A stretch of 64,000 bases of DNA from Hysterium pulicare CBS 123377 (lineage: Eukaryota; Ascomycota; Dothideomycetes; Hysteriales; Hysteriaceae): assembly GCA_000467715.1 (NCBI GenBank), contig AJFK01000126.1, forward strand, positions 1 through 64,000, in the 5' to 3' direction. A program made the position numbers and the translations under genes. Positions 41,967 through 56,071 of the stretch are shown here, in pieces. The stretch's first letter is position 1. Every line of letters begins with the position of its first letter. The notes beneath the pieces were generated by a model. It was not told the origin of the DNA and did no database searches. It saw only the letters and a program-made list of their open reading frames with translations.

Positions 41967-43755
41967 ATGCCTTCTCAATCCCCTTTCCAGATTGACATCC
42001 CCGCAACTGACCTCCTCTCGTACCTCTTCCCACAAGACAAAACACCATCCGACACGCCAATATGGATAGATGCCGACGAACTTTCGCAATCGCTCTCCCC
42101 TAAACAATTGCTACAATGGGTGAAGAGGCTGGGAGCTGGATTGCAAGGGTTGGGGCTGAAAGAGCAGGACGTTGTGATGGTTTATTCGTATAATCACATT
42201 TTTGTGCCGGTAGCATATTTAGGTATTTCTGGATGCGGATGTATATTTAGCGGATGTAATCCTGCGTATGGTGTTGATGGTAGGTCTCTCACAATGCTAG
42301 ATCTTATCAAAGCTAATGCAATCCTAGAGACTGTATACCAGATCCAAAATACAGGATGCAAGGCGGTTTTCGTCGAACCTAGTCTACTATCCACCCTTCT
42401 TCGAGCCGCCTCGAAAGCCAATTTTCCCAATGACAGAATATACCTCTTCTCTGACAAAGAAACCCAGACCACAAACAATGTGCGCGATTGGCGAAAAATA
42501 CTCCCGTCGCCCTCATCCGTAGAGAGCTGGCAGTGGAAGCCCCTAAACGCGTCTCAATCCCGAACGACGGTCGCCGCCCTAAACTATTCGTCTGGCACAA
42601 CCGGCCTTCCAAAAGGCGTGATGATAACACACCAGAATGTAATCGCGAACGTTGAGCAGAGCGTCTTCATGCGGGACCTCGAACAGCCCTACGAGCCGTC
42701 CTCCAGACCCCAAGAACGCTGGCTAGGTTTCCTCCCTCTCTATCATGCTTATGGTCAACTTTGGTCAATTGTCGGGGCATGCAGAACCCTATCGCCGTGC
42801 TATTTCATGCGCACCTTCAACTACGTGAAATTCTTGGAGAATATCCAGAAGCACAAAATCACGCATATACAAACGGCGCCCCCTGTTCTTGTCATGTTAG
42901 CAAAGCGACCCGAAACTTCGAGATATGACCTCAATTCTCTTCAGAACATCCTCTGCGGTGCCGCGCCCCTGTCAAAGGAATTACAGAATGAGGTCTCGGC
43001 GAAATGCGATTTGAAAGTCGTCCAAACGTGGGGAATGACAGAAGTAACCTGCTCATGTCTTCATGTTCCTGGCGGCCGCGATGATCGTAGCGGGTCTGTC
43101 GGATACATCGATCCTAACGCGACCATCAAGCTTATCGATGACTCCGGTAAAGAAGTAGGTGCGGGCGATAGAGGCGAGATCCATGTCAAGGGGCCGAATG
43201 TTTGCATGGGCTACTGGAGGAACGAGGAAGCTACCAAAGAAACCTTTGATGAGGAAGGATATCTGAGAACAGGCGACGTCGCTATCAAAGACGAGAAAGG
43301 GTGGTATTGGATCGTTGATCGAAAGAAGGAGTTGATCAAGGTTAAGGGATTTCAGGTCGCACCCGCGGAGCTAGAAGCAACGTTGCTGGAACACGAACAC
43401 GTCGCTGATGCAGCAGTGGTAGCATTGCATCTGTAAGTATTCTCTGGCGTCCGTTCCCGCATGCATCACTGTGCATGCCCTCAACAACTTCAACATTTGC
43501 TAACAGAATTCTAGCGACCATGAGGAACTCCCGAGAGCGTACGTTTCAATTAAGGAGGAACATCGCGGCAGTTCTTCTGAATCGGATATTGAACGTTGGA
43601 TGGCGGATCACGTAGCAAAGCATAAACAATTACTGGGTGGTGTAGTTTTCATCGAAGAAGTTCCAAAATCGCCGAGCGGGAAGATTCAAAGGAAGATACT
43701 GCGCGAATGGGCGAAGAGGGATGCAAAGAGTTTTCGATCGACATCGAAGCTATAA
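41967..43755 (+). CDS. Peroxisomal 4-coumarate-CoA-ligase-like acyl-CoA ligase
   Basis: Exons 41967-43432 and 43515-43755 (82-nt intron) give 568 residues. ANL-superfamily motifs are complete: the phosphate-binding loop LNYSSGTTGLPKGVMITHQN, FLPLYHAYG, the adenylate-binding QTWGMTEVTC, YLRTGDVAIKDEKGWYWIVD, RKKELIKVKGFQVAPAELEA, and the catalytic-lysine block PKSPSGKIQRKILREW in exon 2. The protein ends in SKL, a PTS1 peroxisomal targeting signal. The class activates carboxylic acids as acyl-AMP and then acyl-CoA. In fungi, SKL-tagged members act on fatty, phenylpropanoid or secondary-metabolite acids in peroxisomes; the substrate is not predictable here. The acceptor used (TTCTAG/C) is chosen because it alone keeps frame; the upstream CAG does not. 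Confidence 0.92.
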
Positions 43756-44421
43756 TACGGCTCAGTGTCAGTGGTTGGATGGAAGTGTAGAGATATCCAG
43801 AAAGTGTTGTGTCAGAAAATGATCTCCTGGGCATCGTGACTGCAAGATGAAAAGAGCGACTCAGTCTCCTTGTTGATAGAATGATGAATGTTAAACTTGA
43901 TGAGCTTGTTGAAGAGGTTTATATTTGCAATGATGGTTTCATGTATGGAAAGGTTGATTTGAGGCTCTGTGAAAAGATCAAAGCTTCAGGAACATCGTTA
44001 TTGCGCATCCTAAAAAGCTTGGCGCACGTGATGATCAGCTTTCATAGTCTCTGAGATCCCCCGGCCGCTTATGAACGTCGCGAGCTTTTGCTGCTAAAGT
44101 CGCGACCTACTCTTCAGCGTTGTTGGGTGCGTTTCGATCCCCTCAACTTCACCACCACGACCTGCAGTCTTTCCTTTTTAATGATTGTAATGCTTCACCG
44201 TCCTTAAATTTACGGCCTTGTATTTCGAATTTAATAATTCCCAGCGCCTGCTACCACCTATTTGCGGCCGCTATATTCCACAAGGCTCTCCACAAATGCG
44301 CCGTAACGTCCACCATTTCCTCCGTCGCGCATAGCGAAAAGCAATCTATACTGGAGCTCGCTGAAAACCGAGAGCTCTTCGGAAGCTCTATAAGCAGCTG
44401 ATAGCTGCACAAACCGCAATA
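43756..44421. other. Intergenic, promoter region of TRA1
   Basis: About 670 bp. Frames at 44120-44401 and 44258-44473 have no motif and overlap the TRA1 leader. No other gene is seen. Confidence 0.5.
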
Positions 44422-47400
44422 ATGGCGAGCGACCGGAATTTTGAGGCCATGGCGGCCAAATTGGACGACTCAAATACTGGTATGGTTGAACCTGTACCCA
44501 AGGGACTTGTGGATGGAAACGATTTGTTCAAATTGGAAGTTAAACTACAGAGGCTGACAAGGCTTCATTACAGATCTCAAGACTAAAGGGAATCTTGCTG
44601 TAGAGATACGGGACAGCATAGAAAGCTATTGCCAGGGCCCACAATACAGTACATTCTTGAATCATTTCGTGCCAGTGTTTTTGAAAATACTAGATGGCAG
44701 CCCGGTCTTCCTAAGTGTTTCTCCAGAACAAGTAAGGCTACCGCTACGTGCTCTCTGCCTTGCCTGGGACTGACAACCATGCCTCAATTAGCGACTACGA
44801 AATTGCGTCCTCGAAATCTTGCATAGATTACCGATGAATCCTGTAGAAGCGGTCGAGCCCCATGCCGCCAAGATCGTTGACAAATTGATGAGCCTGGTCA
44901 AAATTGAGAATGAAGATAATGCAGTGTTGTGTATGAAAACAATCATGGATTTCCAGAGGCATCAGACCAAAGCACTCCTAGACCGGGTACAACCATTTCT
45001 GGATCTGATTCAAGAGATGTTCGAGACCATGGAACAGGCTGTTCAGGACACTTTCGATAATCCGGCGCCGGCGCCAGCAACGCAAGGCATACCTTCCACT
45101 CCAAATAACCCTCAATATTCGCAATCGCCGCGACCTGGGTCACCCGCAACTGCCTTAACAACGGGTCCTACCGGAGATATTGGGTCGGAGCAGCAACAGG
45201 CGCGGATGCTGTTGAAGGGCATGCAGTCTTTCAAGGTCCTCGCAGAGTGTCCTATAATTGTAGTATCGCTTTTCCAGGCTTATAGGAATGTCGTACCCAA
45301 GAACGTGAAGCTTTTTGTTCCCTTGATCAAGAACGTTCTTCTACTTCAAGCGGGGCCACAGGAGAAAGCGCATGCTGAGGCCAAAGAACAAGGCAGGATA
45401 TTCACTGGAGTGAGCAAGGAAATACGGAACCGAGCTGCTTTTGGGGACTTCATCACTGCGCAAGTCAAGACTATGAGCTTTCTGGCTTATTTGTTGCGAG
45501 TATACGCGCAGCAGTTGAATGATTTTCTGCCCACTCTACCGGATATTGTGGTACGATTATTGAAGGATTGTCCCCGGGAGAAATCCGGGGCTCGAAAGGA
45601 ACTCTTGGTCGCTATACGGCACATCATTAACTTCAACTTTCGAAAAATATTTTTGAAGAAAATCGATGAACTATTAGATGAGAGGACGTTGATTGGAGAT
45701 GGATTGACGGTTTACGAAACCATGAGACCATTAGCATATAGCATGCTCGCGGATCTGATACACCACCTCCGAGACTCCCTTTCAAAGGAACAAATACGTC
45801 GAACAGTCGAGGTGTACACCAAAAACCTTCACGATACCTTCCCCGGGACGAGCTTCCAAACCATGAGCGCAAAACTACTCTTGAATATGGCAGAATGTAT
45901 CGCGAGACTGGAACCTAAGGAGGACGCCCGTTACTTTCTCATCATGATCCTCAATGCCATTGGGGACAAATTCGCAGCGATGAACCGACAGTATGTGAAT
46001 GCTGTTAAATTGTCCGGCCAGTACAGTCAGCCATCTATCGATGCAGTCCCAGAGAACCACATGGCAGACAAGGACCAGTCCCCTGACTGGGATGAGATCG
46101 ATATCTTCAATGCGACTCCAATCAAGACATCAAATCCGCGAGACCGAAACTCAGACCCCATTGCCGATAACAAATTCCTGTTCAAGAACCTGCTTCATGG
46201 TCTGAAGAACCTCTTCTATCAGCTCCGAGTTTGCAATCCGCCCAAGATCAAGGAAGAGATTGATGCTGCTAATGCGCCGGCCAATTGGCACGAGGTCTCT
46301 TTTGGCTACAACGCCGAGGAAGTGGAAGTCCTAATCAAGCTCTTCCGAGAAGGCGCACAAGTTTTCCGTTACTATGGGACTGACAAACCTACAATCGACG
46401 CCCCGCAACTGTCTCCAGGAGAGCTTTTAGCAAACCAGCACATGATGTCCAGCGGGAAGGAAGAGAAGGAGTTGCTTGAATCTTTCGCAACTGTGTTTCA
46501 TCACATTGATCCTGCCACTTTCCATGAGGTTTTCCAATCGGAGATTCCGCATCTGTACGATATGATGTTTGATCATCCAGCGTTACTCCACGTGCCGCAA
46601 TTCTTGTTGGCCAGCGAAGCAACTTCTCCAAGCTTTGCTGGCATGCTCCTACAATTTCTAATGGATCGAATCGATGAGATCGGCACTGCAGATGTGAAGA
46701 AGTCATCCATTTTACTTCGACTCTTCAAGCTCTCCTTCATGGCCGTCACCCTTTTCTCTGCGCAGAACGAGCAGGTTCTCTTGCCTCACGTTAGTAAAAT
46801 CATTACGAAGTCCATTCAACTGTCCACTACTGCAGAGGAGCCAATGAACTATTTTCTGCTCTTGAGGTCGCTCTTCCGGAGTATAGGTGGTGGCCGATTC
46901 GAGCACCTTTACAAGGAAATCCTGCCGCTTCTAGAGATGCTTCTGGATGTGCTGAATAATCTGCTGATAGCGGCACGCCGGCCTATCGAGAGGGATTTAT
47001 TTGTGGAACTATCGCTGACGGTCCCGGCACGCCTAAGTAATCTTCTGCCCCATCTCAGCTACCTCATGAGGCCACTTGTTGTCGCCCTGCGTGCCGGATC
47101 CGAATTGATTGGACAGGGTTTGCGCACATTGGAACTCTGTGTCGACAACCTGACGGCCGACTATCTGGATCCCATTATGGCACCCGTTATCGACGAACTT
47201 ATGGCGGCTTTGTGGGAGCACCTCAAACCGAATCCATACAGCCACTTCCACGCGCACACTACTATGCGGATCTTGGGAAAGCTTGGTGGTAGAAATCGGA
47301 AGTTTCTAACGGGTCCCCCAGAACTGGACTACAAGCCTTATTCCGACGACGAGGCCTCCATCGACATAAGGCTCATCGGCTCAACGAAAGATCGTGCATT

Positions 47401-50400
47401 TCCTACCGCGACTGGTATCGACACTGCCATCGCGAGGCTGCACGAAGTCCCAAAACTTCCTGAAGCAAAGAAATCCGACCCTTTCCACAAGCAACAGGCC
47501 TTTAGGCTCATCACCTCCCAGACTAAGTTGATGATCGGTTTTGACAACCTTCCGGATGACTTTGCACAGTTGGTCCGGCTTCAAGCTAATGATTTGTATT
47601 CTGGGAAACACGACATGGGATCTGATTTACTCAATGCCTCTGAACGAGAGAAGTCCATGAATAAGAAACTATCGGAGCAAGAAGTTCTCAAGAAGCTGTT
47701 GAAGGCTTGTATATACGCTGTTTCCGTCCAAGAACTCAAATCTGAGGCAGAAACTCTTGTTGCCAACGTCTCCAGGCATTTCACATTGCTCGAAGTTGGA
47801 AGGGCACTTGCTCAACTCAAGCATTCGAAGAAACCATTCGATGTCCACTCAGGCGAAGGGCCAGTCTATCTAGACAGCCAAGTTATTGCTGAGGCCATCG
47901 GAGACTCCTTAGCCTCGGAACATGTTGAGGTACGGGAAGCGGCAGAACAGGCGATTATAGTTATCCGCGATGCAGCAAGAGTCATCTTCGGATCGCAAGA
48001 CAAGCTCAATAAGTTCGCCTTATTCGCATACCTAGCGAGAACGTTTTGCCACAATTGTCATGCAGATGATTGGTTTATCAAGTCTGGTGGAACTCAAGGC
48101 ATTGAAATCTTGACGAAGAAACTCGGGCTTAGCAATGACTGGATGATAGAGCGACAATTTGACCTCATCCGCGCCTTGACCTTTGTCATGAAAGACATGC
48201 CGGCGGATCTGACTGCAAAGACAAGAGTTCAGGCCGAGGACCTCCTTGAGGACCTAATAAAAAAATGCCACAAGCAGACGTCTAAAGAGGAATTTGAGAA
48301 GCCGAATAACTCGCTCCTCCGCTTGTGTGGCCAAATGGTAGTTGATCTCTCGCATATGAGTAAGAGTGTGCGACACGCAACCCAGAAGGCCTTTGGCGTT
48401 CTGGCGGATGTGACAGGCTTGGGTGTACATGAACTTATCATGCCTGTCAAGGATAGGTTGATTATTCCCATCTGGACGAAGCCTCTTCGTGCGCTGCCCT
48501 TTCCTATTCAGATTGCGTACATCGATGCCATAACCTTTTGTTTGAAGTTGAAGAATAATATCCTAGAATTCAACGATCAGCTTACTAGGCTCTTGATGGA
48601 GTCCCTAGCTCTTGCCGATGCGGAAGATGAAGGACTCGCGACGAAGCCCTTTGAGCAGCGCAACCAAGAACATATTGTCAACTTACGGGTTGCATGTATT
48701 CGACTTCTCTCTACTGCGCAGACGTTCCCCGAATTCTGCACAACTCCACCGAACCAGAGCTTTCTTCGAATTATTGCCGTCTTTTTCAAGGCGCTTTACT
48801 CCAAATCTCCAGAAGTGGTCGAAGCTGCAAATGCTGGTCTTCAAGGCGTTCTTACAACAACGAACAAGCTACCGAAGGATGTCCTCCAGAGCGGTCTACG
48901 GCCAATCTTGGTGAACCTTCAAGACCCCCGAAAGCTGTCAGTCGAGGGTCTTGATGGTCTTGCTCGACTATTGAAATTATTGACGAACTATTTCAAGGTG
49001 GAAATTGGTACCCGTCTTCTGGACCATCTTAAGACAATCGCGGATCCTCCCAGCCTGCAGAAGATCTCTTTTACATTAGTGGAGCAGAATCCAAAGATGA
49101 AAGTGGTAACGGCCATTTTCAATATTTTCCACCTTCTACCACACGCAGCCATCACATTCCTCAAGCCATTGGTCCAAAAAGTCATCGAGTTAGAGACAGA
49201 TCTAAGGCGAACCCACTACAGTCCATTCCGAGAACCTCTCATAAGGTATCTCAACATCTATCCTAAAGAGGCATGGGAATTCTTCGCTCCATCCGTCAAG
49301 AACCATGCCAAGGGGAGATTTTTCGCCCAACTACTGGAAAATCCCGAAAGTGGACCACTTCGAGAGACCGTGATGAATGATGTAACAGGATTCTTGAACT
49401 CCTTCAGTAACCTCGATGCCGCCGAAAAAGAAAAATGTGAAGCTTCGATCAATGCTATTCATATCGCTTCGGCTATGAGCCAATACCCAGCTACAAGCAA
49501 ATGGCTTGTGTCGAATGAGAATTTGAGAAAGGCTCTATTCGAGTGTGCCAAACATCTCGAGACAAAGCTCAGGCAGAACACTATCGATTCGGAACTTCGA
49601 CTTGCAGTCGAACAAGCAGGTGACCAGATCATAATTGTCTTCACAACTTATCTCACGCATGAGCCCAGCAACTTGGAGTTTTTCCTCGAAGTGATTGATG
49701 CAGTTACTGCCGAAGAGTTGAAGGTATCCCCACTACTTTACCGTTTCATCTACAAGGAGATGATTTCTAGCGAGTCAGTTGACTACTGGAAAACGTTAGT
49801 CCACAAGTGTATCGATCTTTACACCGCACGGAATACTTCACAAAAGACCAAGACTTTCATTTTCCGGTATATTGTGAATCCAATATTCGCTATGGATGTT
49901 ATGCGGAATTGGGATCGACTGTTCGGTCAGGCCAAAGGGACGAAACTAATGGATCGAGGCATGACTGAAACCATTCACAATCGACTCTGGAGACCGCAAG
50001 CATTAAGTGACACCTCTGAAGAGACCGCTCAGCTCGGTGTTGATCATTCGCGGATGGAGCTGCTGCAATTGACAACACTCCTTATAAAATATCACCACAA
50101 TCTAATACAGGAGGCCCGGAAAGATGTGATCAAGTTTGCGTGGAACTACATCAAGCTTGAAGATATCATCAACAAATACGCTGCATATGTGCTCATTGCC
50201 TTCTTCATTGCAGTATTCGATACGCCAATGAAGATCGCCACGCAAGTATACACCGCACTGCTCAAAGCCCACCAGAATGAAGGCCGATCATTAGTTATGC
50301 AAGCTTTGGAGCTTCTAGCGCCCGTTCTAAAGAAGCGCATGGGCGGGAACGAGAACTTGAAGATCCCAAGATGGGCAGTTGTCCCTCGAAAGATTCTCTC

Positions 50401-53400
50401 AGAAGAGAGCTCTAATCTACAGCAACTGATGAGCATCTTCAATTTCTTGGTCCGACATCCCGATCTATTCTACGAGGCCAGGGAGCCATTGGCATCAATA
50501 ATTATCACTTCTCTTGGGAAGATAGCACAGCCGCCTAACCCATCAAATGAAGCTAAGAAGATGGCCTTGAATCTGATCAGCCTTCTCCGAACTTGGGAAG
50601 AACGGACTTCGAAGGAGTCGTATGCCTCGCCGGAACGAGCTTCGCAGTCACCACAGGCTGCCAAGCGGAGAGCCGATGGATCTTTAATCGCTCCGGGCTC
50701 TCTTCCAAAGGGATTTGTTGCTAACCCAGCCATCCGAATGATGCTTATCAAGTACCTTATCCAATTCATCGCTTACTTGCCGGAGCGTTACCCAGTTGCA
50801 ACGCCGAAACCTAAAGATCCCAACGCCACAGCAAATCCGCCGCCCGCTCAATCCGCAGAAATTTGCAAGAAAGCCGTGCAACTGCTCCATGATCTTCTAT
50901 CTCCTCACCTATGGAGCGACCTGGATCTCGATATCATGCTCACTAAGAAGATCGAAGAAATCCTCGTGACGGAGATAAAGCAAGATGAGAAACCAGAAAC
51001 TTTCAACACCAGGATGATTAACACTCTTCAAATTGTGAAGGTAATCGTCAATGTCAAACCGGACGATTGGGTCTTAGAGCGGATGTCCCAGTTCCAGAAG
51101 ATTTTGGAAAAGCCAATACGCTTTGAAAATCCGGATGTACAGGCCAGTCTACATGCAGCGGATGAGAATGACGATGGTTCTATCAAGCTGCAACCACTCT
51201 TGAAACGCGTTTTGGATGTCATGCCAGAGCCGGTCACTGACGAGGAGGGCACGAGTGAAGACACTCCTTCTACTGAATTCGTCAACTTCCTGGGAGCTGT
51301 GGCCACCGAGGCACTTTCGAATGGATCTTACATATCTGCTATCAATATTCTGTGGACCGTATGCCAAAGGCGGCCGGAGGAGATTGATCAACACATACCG
51401 CAGATCATGAAAGCTTTCCAGGGCAAGATGGCGAAAGATCATCTAGCTGCGCATAGCGGCCCGCCAGGAATGGTGCCCGGTATGCGTCCTGATGCTGCCA
51501 ATCCACCGACCGATCCTCATGAGGTGGAGATTCAGACTGTGTTGGTTTTAAAAGTCATCGATATCCTTGCGGCACGAATGAACGAGCTCGGAGAGAACCG
51601 ACGTCCATACCTCAGCGTCTTAGCTTCACTCGTTGAGCGATCCCAGAGCAACACCGTCTGCATGAAAGTGCTTGACTTGGTGGAAGATTGGATCTTCAAC
51701 TCTACCGAGCCTGTCCCAACCTTGAAAGAGAAAACCGCTGTTTTAAGCAAAATGCTGCTCTTCGAGCATCGACAAGACACGTCTCTACTAACCAGATTCC
51801 TTGATCTCGTCATTCGTATTTACGAGGATCCCAAGATCACACGCTCAGAGCTGACTGTACGGATGGAGCATGCTTTCCTAATTGGCACAAGGGCGAAGGA
51901 TGTCGAGATGCGAAACCGATACATGACCATCTTTGACAAGAGTTTGAGTCGCACTGCCAGCAGTCGACTGAGCTACGTCCTCGCGTCGCAAAATTGGGAT
52001 ACATTGAGCGACAGCTATTGGCTAAGCCAAGTCATTCACTTGATGTTTGGTTCTGTCGAGATGAATGGTCCAGCTCAACTGCATCTGGAGGATTTCAAAC
52101 TTATGCAGGCCTCTGTCGTATTCGGAACATACGCCAAAGACTCGAGGATCCCGGATGTCATGGTTGAAGACGAACTCGAAACACTGGTCAACAACCACAG
52201 ACGGTTCTGCAATCAGCTTGGCGATGTCAAAATTCGGGATATTTTCGAGCCAATTGGCCATCTGCAACATACGGATCCCAATCTAGCGCATGATATCTGG
52301 GTTGCTTTCTTCCCGCTCTGCTGGTCTGCTCTTACGAAAGACGACCAGAATGATCTGGAGAAGGGCATGGTGTCTCTACTAACGAAAGATTACCATCAAC
52401 GGCTGATCGATAGACGACCGAACTGCGTAGCTAGCATGCTGGAGGCGATAGTCCGTGCCAGGCCGCGCATAAAATTTCCTCCCCATATCATGAAGTTCCT
52501 AGCGCGGACATACAATGCATGGTACACCGCAGCTTGCTACATGGAAGATACTGCAATCAACCCCATCATCGATACCGAAAAGGTGCGAGAGAGCAATCTC
52601 GACGCACTTCTTGAAGTGTATGCTGGTTTACAGGAAGACGATCTTTTCTACGGGACTTGGCGGAGACGCTGTCAATACATCGAGACTAACGCGGCATTGT
52701 CATACGAGCAATGCGGAATCTGGGATAAAGCTCAACAGATGTATGAGGGTGCACAAATCAAAGCGCGAACGGGGGCATTACCTTTCTCGCAAGGAGAGTA
52801 TATGCTCTGGGAGGATCATTGGGTTGTTTGCGCCCAGAAGCTGCAACAATGGGAGGTTTTGAGCGATTTTGCGAAGCACGAAAATTTCAACGACTTATAT
52901 CTTGAGGCGATGTGGAGGAATTTTGAGGCATGGGGTAATAATGAACAACGAGAGCAGCTTGACTCTATCATCAAGGGCGTTAGTGATGCTCCGACACCGC
53001 GACGAGTCTTCTTCCAGGCATTCATATCTCTACTCAAACTGCACGCGAAGATGGAGACACCGCAAGAGTTCAGTCGACTTTGCGATGAGGCCATCCAGCT
53101 GTCGATCCGGAAATGGCACCAGCTACCGAAGCGCATCACCAATGCCCATATCCCGATACTTCAGCACTTCCAGCAGTTGGTGGAGTTGCATGATGCGAGC
53201 GTCATTTGCAATAGTCTCAACCAGACTACTCAGGCCAATCTTGACGTCAAATCTCAGGAGCTCAAGCTACTACTCAGTACTTGGAGAGATAGGTTGCCAA
53301 ACTTCTGGGACGACATCAATGCCTGGCAGGATTTAGTAACATGGCGACAACACATCTTCCAGTTGATCAACGGCGTCTATCTTCAGCTTCTCCCACCGCA

Positions 53401-56071
53401 ACAGAATAACGCCAGTGGCAATTCATATGCCTACCGAGGATATCACGAAACAGCCTGGATCATCAACAGATTTGCCCACGTCGCTCGCAAGCACAATCTT
53501 CCGGATGTATGTATTGCACAGTTGAGTCGTATATACACCCTCCCGAACATTGAGATTCAAGAGGCTTTCCTCAAACTCCGGGAACAAGCCAAGTGCCATT
53601 ACCAGAACCGCAACGAGCTGAACAGCGGACTGGACGTGATCAACAATACAAACCTCAACTACTTTGGTGCGCAGCAGAAAGCCGAGTTTTACACTCTCAA
53701 AGGCATGTTCCTTGCCAAGCTAGGACAAAAGACCGAGGCAAATGATGCATTTGGAAGCGCCCTCTACTTCGACATCAAACTACCAAAGGCTTGGGCTGAA
53801 TGGGGTCGTTACAATGATATGCTTTTCAAAGAGGACCCGACGAACTTGGAGAAAGCAGGTGCTGCTATTAGTTGCTATCTTGAAGCGGCCAGTCAGTTCA
53901 AAAACGCGAAGTCGAGGAAGTTGCTCGGCCGCATTCTTTGGCTACTCAGCTTGGACAACTCTGAAAATGTCCTGCAAAAGACTTACGAACAATTCAAGGC
54001 TGACACTCCAGCGTGGTACTGGATCACGTATATTCCACAGCTGTTGAGTAGCTTGTCAAGGCCAGAAGCGCCGATCGCGAGACAGATCCTCGGAAAGCTG
54101 GCAAAGACTTATCCACAGGCGCTATATTGCCATCTCCGAACCACACGAGAGGACATGGTGCAGATCAAGAAGCAGACCGAAGCGAAGGAAGCGAAGGAGA
54201 AAGCGCAACGAGCGAAACAGCAACCGACTCAAGGATCTCCTCAGCAAAAGCAAAGTTCTCCCGATGCTCGACCAGGTTCAGCATCAAGTGGCGCCGCCAG
54301 ACCAACTTCCTCGAACAGTGAGACCAAGCCAGCTACCAACGGTACGGCAAATGGAACGACCCAAGGTGAAGGTGATCAGCAAGGCGAAGCTAATGGGACT
54401 ACGGATCCTCCGCCCACACCAAAGCGACCATGGGATCATGTTGAAGAAATCTCAGCTATTCTCAAGACTGCGTTTCCTCTACTTGCCCTCTCAATGGAAA
54501 CAATGCTCGACCAGATCCAGAAGAATTTCAAGTGCCCACCAGATGAGGATGCTTACAGGCTCATTGTTGCCCTACTCAATGACGGGTTATCTTACGTTGG
54601 TCGCCAACCTGGATACTACGCTCAGGAAGTTAGGCTTCCACCGTCAACCGAAGCAAACATCACACGCTTCGCCGAGTCTGTCTTACCGCCGCACATCCGG
54701 AAAGCCTTTGAAATCGATTTCGTCAACAATAAACCAACGATGTACGAGTATATTCAGAAGCTACGCATTTGGCGAAATCGTTTTGAAGAGCGTCTAGACC
54801 GTCGGAACCAGCGTGCAACCTTGGAGTCATACACTCACCAGCTTAGCGAATTTAGGTTCCTCAAGTTCGATGAAGTGGAAGTTCCTGGACAGTATCTGCA
54901 GCATCGCGACAAGAATCAAGACTTCGTTCGCATTGAGCGCTTCCTACCTGATGTTGATCTTGTCCGTGGTATCGGTATTTGTCATCGCCGCCTCAAGATC
55001 AGAGGACATGACGGTAGCGTGCATCCATTTGCCATTCAGTACCCTGCGGCGAGGAACTCTAGGCGAGAGGAGCGCATCCTGCAGCTTTTCCGCATTTTCA
55101 ATGGCATCTTGGCGAAGCGCAAGGAAAGTCGTCGCCGTAACTTACAGTTCCATCTCCCTCTGATGATACCCATCACTCCGAGCGTGCGGATGGTACAAGA
55201 TGATCCATCATATATGAGCATGCAAGGCATATTCGAAGATTATTGCCGCAGAAATGGCGTCAACAAAGATGAACCTGTCCTCTTTAGCATCGAGAAACTC
55301 CGTGCTCTAGCACCCGTAAGTTCAGCTCTACCAACCAACTCCTCGATTAACGCCGCCAATACTAACTCCTTTCCCCAGAAAAACATCGAACACGCTAATT
55401 CCATCCGCCTCGAAACCTTTGCCAGTATCCAAGAAAAATATGTCCCTCCAACCATCCTCCTCGACTACTTCCGCAGCACCTACCCGCACTTCTCCGACTT
55501 CTGGCTCTTCCGCCGCACTTTCTCGTATCAGCTAGCCGCTTTAACGTTCATGACTTACATCATGCATATGAACACTCGCTATCCCCACAAAATCTCCATT
55601 TCACGAGCCACAGGCCGCGTCTGGGGCTCCGAGCTAATCCCCAGCATGGCCGTCGGAAAACCCCTCCTCCACAACCCCGAACCTGTCCCCTTCCGCCTAA
55701 CGCCAAATCTCCAAACGCTCATGGGCCCGCTCGCAACCGAAGGCATCTTCGCGCCCAGCGTAATGACCATCGGCCGTTGTCTCATCGAACCAGAAGGCGA
55801 ACTCGAAATGCAACTTTCCATCTTCATGCGCGACGAAATGACGCACTGGTTCACGCAACAGCATCGACAGTTGGCGCCGGATGGGGCAAATGCGCTTAGA
55901 GAGGCGGTGCAGGGGAATTCGGATCAGGTCGTTAAGAGAGCTACTAGTATGGGGTCTTTGCCTAGTGGGGGGAATTTGCCGGCGAATCAGACTATGGTGG
56001 ATTTGATTAGTGTGGCTGTTAATCCGGGGAAATTGGCTGGGACGGATCCGCTTTGGATGGGGTATTTGTAG
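44422..56071 (+). CDS. TRA1: Tra1/TRRAP, activator-binding scaffold of SAGA and NuA4
   Basis: Exons 44422-44479, 44574-44731, 44792-55315 and 55379-56071 give 3810 residues, close to the yeast length of about 3740. Exon 1 starts MASDRNFEAMAAKLDDSNT. Exon 2 encodes LNHFVPVFLKILDGSPVFLS, followed after the second junction by RLRNCVLEILHRLPMNPVEA, the conserved Tra1 N-terminus. Most of the protein is helical HEAT/TPR-like repeat leading into a FAT region. A low-complexity Gln/Ser/Thr/Gly insert (about 54190-54420) precedes the PI3K-like domain, with FVRIERFLPDVDLVRGIGIC, HRRLKIRGHDGSVHPFAIQY and FLFRRTFSYQ-like blocks. That domain is a pseudokinase in this family. The end NQTMVDLISVAVNPGKLAGT then DPLWMGYL is the FATC domain. 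Tra1 is the target of transcription activators in the SAGA and NuA4 acetyltransferase complexes. The third intron is 63 nt, in frame and without stops, so it is easily missed. Confidence 0.96.

Noticed and set aside
55316-55378. A 21-residue Ser/Asn-rich insert in Tra1
   Set aside because: It is bounded by canonical donor, branch and acceptor sequences inside a conserved region, so I treat it as an intron.
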